NCBI GenBank assembly: GCA_021234155.1
Contig: JAJEKV010000022.1
Location: 7,905,961-7,969,960, forward strand
Source of the DNA: Isoetes taiwanensis
Taxonomy: Eukaryota > Streptophyta > Lycopodiopsida > Isoetales > Isoetaceae
Direction of reading: 5' to 3'
Length of the DNA: 64,000 nucleotides
The notes under the pieces were generated by a model. It was not told the DNA's origin and did not search any database. It was given only the letters and a program-made list of their open reading frames with translations. Shown here in pieces: positions 49,076 to 59,713 of the stretch (the first letter of the stretch is position 1; every line of letters starts with the position of its first letter). The position numbers and the translations under genes were made by a program.

Positions 49076-49195
49076 TGGCATGCCAAGTAAGCAAGGTCAA
49101 GTTTTGACTAGGCCAAAAACCAAAGATGTCCATCTTTGGTCTTTTCATTGGGTGATGTTGGCAAATTTTTAGGTGACATGGCTAGATGATGGTGA
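49076..49195. repeat. Left flank of the inverted repeat
   Basis: The sequence with CCAAGTAAGCAAGGTCAAG and CTTTTCATTGGGTGATGTTG is the reverse complement, with minor changes, of 53070-53215. It extends the inverted minisatellite arms into unique-looking sequence. A degenerate relative is at 55985-56150. Confidence 0.85.
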
Positions 49196-49249
49196 CATGG
49201 ACCTTGGATGTCTTTGCAAAACACCGGGCGAGCACCTCGACGTGCCCCC

Positions 49250-52170
49250 TTTCTTGTGAAGGGAGTCTCCGAAAGGTATATATGCTGGTGCATTTTTCTC
49301 TTATGTATGCAGCGTCATCTTTGCGCACATCCCATAAGATTTCACCTTTTTTGAGACCCGGATTTTTATCGTGCTTTTCTTTGTGTTTATGCTCCGGAAA
49401 TTCATAATTAATGCATGGGGCAGGGAAAAATCCTGGTTTTCAGCCAGCTGGCTTGCCAAGTGGCCCCGAGAGTATAGGAAAATCCCCGGTATTTTCGGAT
49501 GAGTTTTAGACCCTCGATTTTTTATTGGGATGGCCGCCATTGGCCCTGACAAGGTTTAGACCACGTTTTCGATTTTGGGGCATGGAGGAGGCCCCGGATT
49601 GGCGATCCGACCTGCGCCCGCCGTCCCGGGCAGCGAAATTACCCTAGGGGACAAGTTCCACGGCAAGTTTTCCCCGGGGGATCAATCACTTACCCCTCAC
49701 TAGGAGGTATTCAGCATCCATCTCCATGCCAATTGACTACAAGTGTGTAGTAAACGACCTACTTTGGCGTTTCTTGGAGAGGGGGTGGTCTTCTGCCCAC
49801 GAAACTTGGTCCCCTAGGTAATGGGGATGTTCTGGGTCCATTGGCGGAGCCAGTTCTCGGTTCCGGAGTGGGGGTCCAGCCCGTCCTCAGCCCCCAGCTT
49901 GGACTAGCCTGCGAGAACAAGATACTTGGGGTTCACCCTGAGGCCCTGGTAGAAGATTGAAGTGAGAATAGCAGCACTAGGACTGCTAGGTGGTATACAT
50001 GTGACCACGGAGAAGCAAAGCTAGCTTCACTACCTAGTAGGGCGTTCAGGCCAGGTTGGGTCTCCTAAGGGGTTGGCTCTAAGCTTCGTCTCATGCCTCT
50101 GCTTGTGCTTCTATTGCGGTGCATTTTCTCTTATGTGCGGCGTCATGCTACACATCCCCGCCAAGATTTCACCTTTTTTCGAGACCCAAATTTTTATCTC
50201 ATGCTTTTCTTTGTGTTTATGTCTCGAAATTCATAATTAATGCATGGGCGGGGAAAAATCTGGTTTTCAGCCAGCTGGCTTGTCAAGTGGCCCCAGAGTA
50301 TAGGAAAATCCCCGTATTTCCGGATGAGTTTTAGACCCTCGATTTTTGATTGGGATGGCCACCGTTGGCCTTGGCGAGGGGTTTAGACCACGTTTTCGAT
50401 TTTGGGGCATGGAGGAGGCCCCGGTTGGCGATCCGACCTGCGCCAGCGTCGTCCGAACGCGAAATTACCCTAGGGGACAAGTTCCACGGCCAGTTTTCCC
50501 GGGGGATCAATCACTTACCCCTCACTAGGAGGTATTCAAATCCACCTCCATGCCAATTGACTACAAGTGTGTAGTAAACCACCTACTTTGGCGTTTCTTG
50601 GAGAGGGGTGGTCTTACGCCTACCAAACTTGGTCCCCTAGGTAATGGGGATGTTCCAGTCCATTGGCGAGCCAGCCTCGGTTCCTGAGTGGGGGTCCAGC
50701 CTCGCCCTCTTGATTAACCAAGATTTGGATTAGCTTGAAGTGAACAAGATACTTGGGGTTCACCCCGAGGCCCCGGTAGAAGATTGAAGTGACAATAGGG
50801 AGCACTAGGACTGCTAGGTGGTATACATGTGACCACGGAGAAGAAAAAGCTAGCTCCACCGCCCGGGACGCCACACCATTCCACTACCTCGTGGCCTCCC
50901 GAAAGGGGTTGGCTCATGGCTCGCCTCATGCCTCGCTATTGTGCTTCTATTGTTTGCATTTTTCTCTTAGCATGTGCAACGCCATGTTGCATATCCCGCC
51001 AAGATTTCACCTTTTTCGAGACCCGATTTTTTTTATCGTTTTTTTTGTGTTTATGTCTCGAAATTCATAATTAATGCATGGGGCGGGGAAAAATCCTGAT
51101 TTTCAGCCAGCTGGCTTGCCAAGTGGCCGCGAGCGTACAGGAAAATCCCCGGTATTTTCGGGCGAGCTTTAGACCCTCGATTTTTGATTGGGATGGCCAC
51201 CGTTGGCCCTGACAGGGTTTAGACCACGTTTTCGATTTTGGGGCATGGAGGAGGCCCCGGATTGGCGATCCGACCTCTCCACATCGTCTGGAACGCCGAA
51301 ATTACCCTAGAGGACAAGTTCCACTACCAGTTTTCCCAGGGGATCAATCACTTACCCCCCACTAGGAGGTATTCAGCATCCACCTCCATGCCAATTGACT
51401 ACAAGTGTGTAGTAAACGACCTACTTTGGCTTTCTTGGAGAAGGGTGGTCTTCGCCTGAAAACTTGGTCCCCTAGGTAATGGGGATGTTCCGGGTCCATT
51501 GGCGGAGCCAGTTCTCGGTTCCGGAGTGGGGGTCCAGCCCGTCCTCAGCCCCCAGCCTTGGACTAGCCTCGAGAACAAGACACTTGGGGTCACCCCCGAG
51601 GCCCCCGGTAGAAGATCGAAGTGAGAATAGCAGCAAAGACTAGGACTGCTAGGGTGGTATACATGTGACCACCTGAGAAGCAAAGCTAGCTCCACCGCCC
51701 GGTAGGGGACGTTACCGACCCGGTGGCCTCCGGAAGGGGCTGGCTCGAAGCTCGTCTCATGCCTCTGCTTGTGCTTCTATTGCCGCAGCATTTTTCATCG
51801 TGTGCGCAAAACATGCCGCACATCCCGCCAAGATTTCACCTTTTTCGAGACCCGGATTTTATCCGTGCTTTTCTTTGTGTTTATGATCCGGAATTCATGA
51901 TTAATGCATGGGGGCGGGGAAAATCATGGTTTTCAGCCAGCTTTGGCTTGCCAAGTGGCCCCGAAGCCACAGAAAATCCCCGGTATTTCCGGGTGAGCTT
52001 TTAGACCCTCGATTTTTTGATTGGGATGGCCACCGCTTGTCTCCGGACAGGTTTAGACCACGTTTTTATTTTGGGGCATGGAAGAGGCCCCGGATTGGCA
52101 ATCCGACCTCTCCATGTCATCTGAACGCCGAAATTACCCTAGGGGACAAGTTCCACTACCCTCTTGATCG
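49250..52170. repeat. Macrosatellite A, about 830-bp units
   Basis: AAGATTTCACCTTTTT marks units at about 49338, 50164, 51001 and 51831, giving spacings of 826, 837 and 830 bp. Each unit holds TTCATAATTAATGCATGG, CAGCTGGCTTG, GGTTTAGACCACGTTTT and CCTAG-rich segments. No coding function was seen; ORFs up to 100 codons recur by repetition. Confidence 0.9.
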
Positions 52171-52195
52171 GAGGAGCATCCCTGTATCAAATCCT

Positions 52196-52990
52196 ACCAA
52201 ACCCTAGGGTTTGGTAGGGTTTACATCTCGAAAGGCCAAGACGGAGACTAACACATCCCAAACTTTGCATGGAGTTCTTCGTGTATGCTCGGGGACCATG
52301 CCCGTGAGATGGGGTCAAATCCCCCGCGAAAGATAAAGCCTTTCCCCCTTCACCGGAAAGGGGCTTGTGAAGGGGAGTCTCCAAAGGTATGTTTGCACCG
52401 GAAATTTGGCTCTGCCTCCCAAAGCCATGAGGGTAATCCAAAGACGTATTCCACGCCGATCCTCGGGCCCTCTGGGTCATCTGAGCATCCCTCAATGTAA
52501 ACCCTATCAAACCCTAGGGTTTGCTAGGGTTTACATCTCGAGCCAAGAAGACGGAGACTCACACATCCCAAACTTTGCATGGAGTTCTCTGTATGCTCGG
52601 GGACCATGCCCGAGATGGGGTCAATCCCCCAAGAAAAGATCTTGATCCGCACTCCCTTCACCGGAAAGGGGCTTGTGAAGGGGAGTCTCCGAAAGGTATG
52701 TCGCACCGGAAATTTGGCTCTGCCTCCCAAAGCCATGAGGGTAATCCAAAGACGGGTATTCCACGCCGATCCCGGGCCCTCTCGGGTCATCTGAGCATCC
52801 CAATGTAAACCCTATCAAACCCTAGGGTTTGCTAGGGTTTACATCTCGAAGGCCAAGACGGAGACTCACACATCCGAAACTTTGCATGGAGTTCTCTCGT
52901 GTATGCCTGGGACCATGCCCCGAGATGGGGTCAATCCCCCAAGCAACATGCTGATCCAGACTCCCCTTCACTGGAAAGGGGCTTGTGAGT
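52196..52990. repeat. About 310-bp tandem units with telomere-like palindromes
   Basis: Three units start with AAACCCTAGGGTTT at about 52199, 52509 and 52817. Each continues AGGGTTTACATCTCG and GGAGACT(A/C)ACACATCC, and ends with CCTTCACCGGAAAGGGGCTTG. The segment AAGGGGAGTCTCC is shared with the start of macrosatellite A near 49258. Confidence 0.88.
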
Positions 52991-53069
52991 TCTCCAAGAT
53001 CCTTCTATTCTATCCCTTGCCAAACTCCTCTACAAAAATTTCAAAGGTTATCATATTTCTTGCATAAAG

Positions 53070-53515
53070 TCCTAGTCACGTCACCACCATCTAGCCATGT
53101 CACCCAAAATTTGCCAACATCACCCAATGAAAAGACCAAAGATGGACATCTTTTCATTTTTGGCCTAGTCAAAACTTGGCCTTGCTTACTTGACATGCCA
53201 TGTCACCACTTGGAGTGCCTAGGTGGCATGCTTGAGCCTAGGTGGCATGTTGGAGCCACCTTGGCATGTTGGAGCCTAGGTGGCATGTTGGAGCCTAGGT
53301 GGCATGCTAGAGCTCACGAGGCATGTTGGAGCCCTAGTTGGCGTTGGAGCCTACGTGGCATGTTGAAGCCCGTGTGGCATGTTGGAGCCTAGGGTGGCAT
53401 ATTTGAGCCACCTTGGCATGCTTGAGCCTAGGTGGCATGTTGGAGCCAACTTGGCATGTTGGAGCTCACGCGGGCATGTTGCAGCCTGTGGCATGTTATA
53501 GCCCGGCTAGGTGGC
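53070..53515. repeat. Right inverted arm with reversed 19-bp minisatellite
   Basis: 53070-53215 is the reverse complement of 49076-49195. 53216-53515 carries about 15 units of TGGCATGTTGGAGCCTAGG, the reverse complement of the 47.6-49.1 kb array. Together they form an inverted repeat around a loop of about 3.9 kb. Confidence 0.9.
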
Positions 53516-55110
53516 CGCACCTCAGAGACCTGGACATCACAAAGGTTACCGAGGCGTGGCTTTCCTACCGGTGCTCCTCCGGGAGGGCAAATGCCAATGC
53601 CTCCCTCCCGTAACCCGTTTCCCTATCCGACCGCTGAATTCTCTATTCAGGGTAACTTGCTTCGAAAGCAGCTCAAAAAATTCAAGATCCGTCCGAGAAC
53701 ATATCCCTCCACAAAGTGTCCCCGCAATCGACCGTGTAGAAACCCAAGTGTTTTGTCGTTCGGGCAGTACAAAGGTTCTAATGGAGATTTGACTTCGCCA
53801 TGTCGTCCAAACAAAATTAAATTACCCTAGGGACTCTTTTTGCAGCAAACGAAACACGAACCCTCTACATGGCAGTATTCTACACCCTCCGCTAAGGCCA
53901 ATTCACTACGAACGTGTTGGACATGAGCTACTTTGGCGCTTCCGGGAGCAGGGGTGGTCTTCTGCCCAAAAAACTTGGTCTCTAGGGTAATGTCGATGTT
54001 TGAGACCGTTGGAAGAGTCGATCACAGCCCGGGTGGGAGAGTTGCCCGTCCTGCGGGCAAGGACCCTCCAGAGGACCTTTGGGACGAACTTCTTCGAAGG
54101 TTTTAGGGCTCAAGCCTTTCAAGCGCCAACGCCCCCACTACTTCATGACATTGTGCAAGATCCTGGTCCAAGCCGGTTAGGGTATGGCCCAAAAACGTAA
54201 ACCCCGCTCGCTGCTAGGTTATTGTAGGGTTTACGCTTATAGAGGTCGAGTTTTATTCACTTGCACTTGAGACATGGTCGAGAAGTCAGCAGCTTGAAAA
54301 CAAGAAGCAATAGAAACCGATTTAAATGGGGTTCGGATTTACCGAGGCGTGCTTTCCTACCAAGCTCCTCCCGGAGGGCAAATGCCAATGCCTCCCTTCC
54401 CGAACCCTGCTTCCTATCCGACCGCTGAATTCTCCATTCAAGTAACTTGCTTCGAAAGCAGTGCTCAAGAAAATTCAAGATCCGTCCGGAGAACATATCC
54501 CTCCGCAGTGTCCTCGCAATGACCGCGGTAGAAACCCAAGTGTTTTGTCGCTCGGGCAAGACAAAGGCTCGAATGGAGATTTGACTTCGCCATGTCGTCC
54601 GGTCTCAAATAAATTACCCTAGGGACTAAGTTACACTGGCCATTTTTTTGCAAAGAAAAGAAACACGAACCCTCTACATGGCAAGATTCTCGCACCTCCG
54701 CTATGGCCAATTCACTACGAACGTGTGGACATGAGCTACTTTGGCACTTCCGGAGCAGGGTGGTCTTCCCCGCCCACAAAACTTGGTCTCCGTGGTAATG
54801 TCGATGTTTCGAGTCCGCTGGAAGAGTCGATCACAGCCCGGGGGAGAGTTGTCCGCCCGTGGCCAAGGACCCTCCAGAGGATCTTTTGGGACGAACTTCT
54901 TCCGAAGATTTTAGGGCTCCGCTTCCTCCGGCCAATGCCCTCCCACCGATCCCCGGTCCAACCGCTAGGGTATGGCCTCCAAAACGCAAACCTCGGGCCT
55001 TGCCAGGTTATTGTAGGGCAAATGCCAATGTCCCCCCTCCCTCCCGGAGCTCGGTTTCCCTATCCGACAGTTGAATCCGGCATTCAAGTAACTTGCTTCG
55101 AAAGCAAAAA
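53516..55110. repeat. Macrosatellite B, about 790-bp units diverged from A
   Basis: AACTTGCTTCGAAAGCA recurs at about 53655, 54445 and 55089. Segments such as ATTACCCTAGGGACT, AGCTACTTTGGC and GGTGGTCTTC correspond to parts of macrosatellite A, so the two are related families. No coding function was seen. Confidence 0.85.
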
Positions 55111-56640
55111 AAAAAATCCAAGATCGGGTCCAGAGAACTTATCAAAACGCCAAGCCGCTCTGCACGGGCCGACAATGTAGATGTACCATATATATCCCTT
55201 GATCTTTATTAGCTTACAAAATGTAACATCACTTATTAACTTAATGTGCATAACACTATGCTCCAACAACCCACAATATGACATTAAAATCTTATCATGC
55301 ATTAATACTGGTATCAGGTTACAGTTAGCCATTTGTGACCAATCGAAGTCACCAAATCTATCTTTCCAATATTATCACATAAGTAGCACAATACTAGACC
55401 TAGACTTCAGTAAACAACACTTCACAAAGACTGTTCAATGTACATCCATCGCCAAACAAATGTATTGTTTAACAATCTGTAATGCCAATCATATGGTAAA
55501 TATCACAAATTAAACCCTTTTGGTTCCAGCTTTTGTTTTTCAAAAAAGAGTGATTAGCTTAAGTGAATGGAGGTTCTGACCATGTCCACCATGGCCGTGG
55601 TTGACATGTGGGGCTTTTTATAAATTGACACCACTTTGCATGGAGAAGGGCGCATGGTCTTTCAATCTTCAATCAAGTTTTTTTCAAATGTACTTAGGTT
55701 TTCAACCAACTTTTGTTCATATATTCAACTCTCTAGCTCAAACCGTCAATTTTTAATTATGTCTTGTTGATCAATGTGCCTTAATGATATCTTCAAGCCA
55801 TCTGAGATTGAACAAACTTCATGAGATTTTGTTGCTCAAAGGGGCAAACATGGTAGTGTAGGTTGAGCCATGATAATTGTTAATAAATGAAAGTTGGTTT
55901 TGCTATATTGCGCGCAATGAAAGTTTGGTCCTGGAATGATGTGGCAATGACATGGCAACTTCAAAAATAATAAGAATGCCTAGTCATTAAGTCCATGTCA
56001 CTCATATCTTGCCATGTCACCCAAAAATTGCCCATCACCCATGGAAAGCAAAAGTTGTACATCGCCTTCATTTTTGCCTAGTCAAAGTTGGTCTTGCCTA
56101 CTCTTGGCATGGCATGTCACCGCTTGAAGTGCCACATCATCATATTCCATGCCAACTTTTGTAGACCGTGGGGTACTTACTATCTAAGATCCCATATTTG
56201 ACTATAAAATAGTCAACCCCGGTGGAGTGATGTATCCTAATAATTTCGACAAATCAAGTGCTAGAAACTTGGCGATTACATAGATCATTTTGCCTAGTAT
56301 TTACAACTTTTGTGGAATAATAGTGAGCCAAATGGGAGCATATGTTCCGTGAGGAGGCGATTCCCCGCTAAAAAACATAGTGCTCAACCGGGTTATTACA
56401 CCTATCCCTTTTTGTTTGCTTGGGCCATTGCATGGGCAAGATGCTTCATGCCACCCACCACAGAGGGCTCACGGCCCTCTCGCCTCGCCTAGAAGCACCG
56501 CAACAAAGATTATCCCCCAAATGGCTTTCTTAAATTATATAGTACATTTAGGAACCATGCAAAATTGTTTACCACATTTAGGAACCATGCAAATTAAGGG
56601 GAATTAAAAAATGTGAAACAATTCAACGGCCGAGATGGGT
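55111..56640. other. Intergenic DNA with a third degenerate arm copy
   Basis: No supported gene. 55985-56150 resembles the 53070-53215 arm (CCATGTCACCCAAAAATTGCC, TTTTTGCCTAGTCAAAGTTGG) in the same orientation. AGGAACCATGCAAATT-type units recur near 56550-56595. Confidence 0.6.
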
Positions 56641-56854
56641 CGAGATGAACGGCCTGGATTTTGATCCAGGTCGTATCATCCTATTGGTTGGGGCCATTTT
56701 GTGTTTCTTTCCCTTCTTTCCCCGTTTCTTGTTTGTGCGGCAAAGAACTATGGCAATTTCCCCGCTCCTTCCAAATTTATGGCGATGGCAAAGTTCAGCC
56801 GCGAATCCTTTGGTTGGTGAGCTCGCGGCCTGTTCTAGGAGCTTGCGGCCTGTT

Positions 56855-56995
56855 CTAGGCCTGTTTTCTTGGCCGAATCTGCTTTTAGTTGTTGGCCGAA
56901 TCTGCTTCTGCTTCTGTTTCTTGGCCCAATCTGCTTCTGCTTCTGCTTCTTGGCCGAATCCTTCTTGTTTCTTGGCCGAATCTGCTGCGACCTCT
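56855..56995. repeat. TTGGCCGAATCTGCTTCTG tandem repeats
   Basis: About six degenerate units of TTGGCC(G/C)AATCTGCTTCTGCT. The 170-codon ORF across it is judged to be repeat-driven. Confidence 0.8.
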
Positions 56996-57179
56996 CTGTT
57001 TGCCATATTTTTCTCTTGTCTGCTTTCTCAATCCACCTCTGCTTTTCCTTTGGCCGACCGCATTGGGCATGGGCTACTCTTCCCATGTTGGCCGAACCGC
57101 TTTACGCTATGTGCTTTGCTATTGGGCTACTCTACCATGAAGTCGAATGAAGAATGACGGGAGCTTGGCACAAGGGTGA

Positions 57180-58790
57180 TTTCGCCCTATGGCAAATCCC
57201 TTTAATGAAGGTTTTCTCTATTTTCAATGCTTTCAATATGCCCTTTTAATGGCATTGGTATTTTTTAAAACTAATCTGATCTCCGTATATGATATACCCG
57301 GTTACACAAATGGTGTTCATCTCATAGCAAGATTTAAGGTAATATGCTTTCATCAGACTTTGATTTATTCTGAAGTGGCTATGTTTTAGCATAGCATTGT
57401 CTTAGGCAAATCTCGGCCTCCTTAGCTCCTTTCCTTTTTTTCGTTTTGCAAAAGCATATTTTAGTCTATTTTAGTTTTGCATCGCCTATTATTATTGAAT
57501 CAACACAACTCTTTTTATCACGTAATAAATTCACTCATGGCTGCAAGGAAGGATATGCCGGTTTGCCTTTTCCCCGTGATACATTTTTCCGTAGAAGCTT
57601 CAAGGTCGTTGTCTCGCATAAGATTGGAACCAGCCATAAGATTGGTTGCTCATAAGATTGGAAGCAGCCATATATCATGTCTTTGGCATCTTTGGGAGGT
57701 CCCACTCCATGGGAGAATACTACATATAAGATGGTCGGATCGGATGTAACCCCATTGGCACGGTCAACCGTAAGCACAAGAATCGAGTCAATACCCGGCT
57801 CTGTTGTTTTCAAATTATAATAAGTCAATGTTTTAATTTAATTGTTCTGAACCTTTAACCATTAATCAGATATGAGTTTTATGTAAATCTAAAATTTAGA
57901 TTGCAATATAATTATCATACATAATATATGTGTTAATGTTTGGGTAAAAGACTCTATTCATTTTGCTTATGTTTGCATTCAAATGTTGTGTGCTCTATAT
58001 TTTGTAGATTGAAATTATCACTAAAAAGAAAAAAAGTAGAAGCGGAGTTTTTTTTTTAAAGAATGTGGTTGCCACGTGTCAAGGTTTGATTAGTTAAAAA
58101 GATATCCACATATAAGAATGAGTGCCACGTGTCAAGATTTGATTGCTTAAAAACATGTCTACACGTAAAAACCAAACGTGTTGTTTTTTGTAAGTTAAAA
58201 AAAGTCCACGGATATTTTATTTTGATTTTCTTGCAAAAACAACACTTGTAAACAACCAATTTAAGAAATAACGTGTTGTACTTTTTAATAGCTACATATA
58301 ATATTGAGGAAAACAATATTTGAAAATAGTAATTATTTTTAAATGCAACATGTGAATTTCTTTAAAACTACACATCTTTCTCTAAGAAAACAATGTCAAC
58401 TTTTAAAAACTACAAGTAGAGGAAAAAAAAAAACGAGCGTAGAAAAAAATAAAAAGATATATTTTTTTTACTTCTTCATTAGTAGTAATATGTAAATCTA
58501 CGCGTGTACTTTTCAAAAAAACAACGCATGACTTCTTACAAAAACAACAGTGACAAAAAAACCACACGTAGAAAAAAACTGATAAAAACAATAGTGAAAA
58601 AAAAGGACACATTGACAAAAATGGCCAAAAGACCACCGTGGAAAATTTCTGCCAAAAACCACTGTCTCTTTGTGCAAATCCGGATAAACGGGCCACGTGG
58701 ACTTTTGGGGCCATTTTGGTGTTGTTTTTGGCATAAAACAACACTTCCGTACAAGGAAAAAACAACTGTGGACCAAAAATTGGGGTCAGT
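57180..58790. other. Intergenic DNA
   Basis: No supported gene. CATAAGATTGGAACCAGC-like units occur three times near 57618-57665. TGCCACGTGTCAAG(G/A)TTTGATT occurs twice near 58070-58145; each copy contains CACGTG, an E/G-box. 58400-58660 is A-rich with repeated ACAAAAACAACA motifs. Confidence 0.5.
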
Positions 58791-58835
58791 GTGCAAGGCC
58801 TGCAAGCATGCCCCAGGCATTCTGTGCGGCCTGGA

Positions 58836-59319
58836 ATGGATGAGCTATGGGACCATTTCTTGGAGTGGAGGTTGCGCCACAGTCCTACCAAGGAGCTTAC
58901 AATGGAGTTGATCAACTTCATTCTGGAGCGATTTGATTGTGGTCATGAGCCACTGATGGAAATTAATCCATCTGAATGTTATAGGAGACTTGCAATGAGG
59001 GGACTTCTTGAACCCCCTCCTTATCTGGACGAGATGCTACAAAGAATTGAGGCCTCTTCTTCGTCTTTGGCTATTTAGCACACTCTGCGGATGCATACAT
59101 AGCGTAATTCATTCATGAAATTACCCTGGACGGATGTATGGCCTTATTAGGGTGTACTACCACGAGTACAACGGTTTTGTGGAGTTAGGTCCGCTCTTCT
59201 TCCGTGAGTATCATCCTGTGGAATTACTTTTTCTAATGACTAGGTACCCCATATGGTGGGAAGAATCAGGCTGGGAGGAGCGTGAGCTCTTGACTCCTAA
59301 CCCCGCATGCATGGGTTAG
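58836..59319 (+). pseudogene. Gene D: short unknown ORFs in the palindrome block
   Basis: The frame from the ATG at 58836 reads MDELWDHFLEWRLRHSPTKE and goes on through ERFDCGHEPLMEINPSECYR to a stop at 59078. A second frame at 59134-59319 reads MYGLIRVYYHEYNGFVELGP and ends in a tryptophan-rich WWEESGWEERE. They may be one decayed gene or two small ones. Family not recognised. The downstream 26-bp palindrome and convergent gene E follow the same layout as the gene B / C spacer. Confidence 0.4.
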
Positions 59320-59542
59320 ACCTCAGGGGAAGGGGAAGGGGTTAGAAACCTAGGGAAGGTTACTTGGACATAATTCCGTTATTTGCCGTTCTCTAAATGT
59401 TCTCTAATATGTTAATATATCCTCAAACATGTTAATATGCTCACTTTGATCTTGTGGTTCACTTTCTATGGAATGATTCAATTTCGATAAAGGCCACTGG
59501 TGCGGCGAATTGCCCGCCCTCACACAAGAATCTTACGAGGAA

Positions 59543-59568
59543 TTTCGCACCGTGGCCACGGTGCGAAA
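59543..59568. repeat. Perfect 26-bp palindrome, copy 3
   Basis: TTTCGCACCGTGG followed immediately by its exact reverse complement CCACGGTGCGAAA. This is the longest perfect copy and probably the best guide to the consensus. It lies between convergent genes D and E. Confidence 0.95.
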
Positions 59569-59713
59569 ATACCTCCCTCACAAAGTAATTTATACCCATT
59601 TCAAGACCGGTGGCAAATTGCATTATAAGTATACATAGAGAATAGATACAATCAAAATACCTAGCAAGCAAACAAAATATACAACAAAAATCGTTTCATT
59701 AATATAAAACACT

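Noticed and set aside
56645-57157. 170-codon plus-strand ORF with hydrophobic and Cys-rich segments
   Set aside because: Its middle consists of tandem TTGGCCGAATCTGC repeats; no domain is recognised and other frames across the repeat are equally open.
58403-58921. 172-codon minus-strand ORF rich in Phe, Ser and Cys
   Set aside because: It is the complement of an A-rich, repetitive tract and overlaps the better-supported plus-strand frame of gene D.
59543-59568. Bacterial-type Rho-independent terminator
   Set aside because: The palindrome has no T-run and no loop, and the context is eukaryotic.
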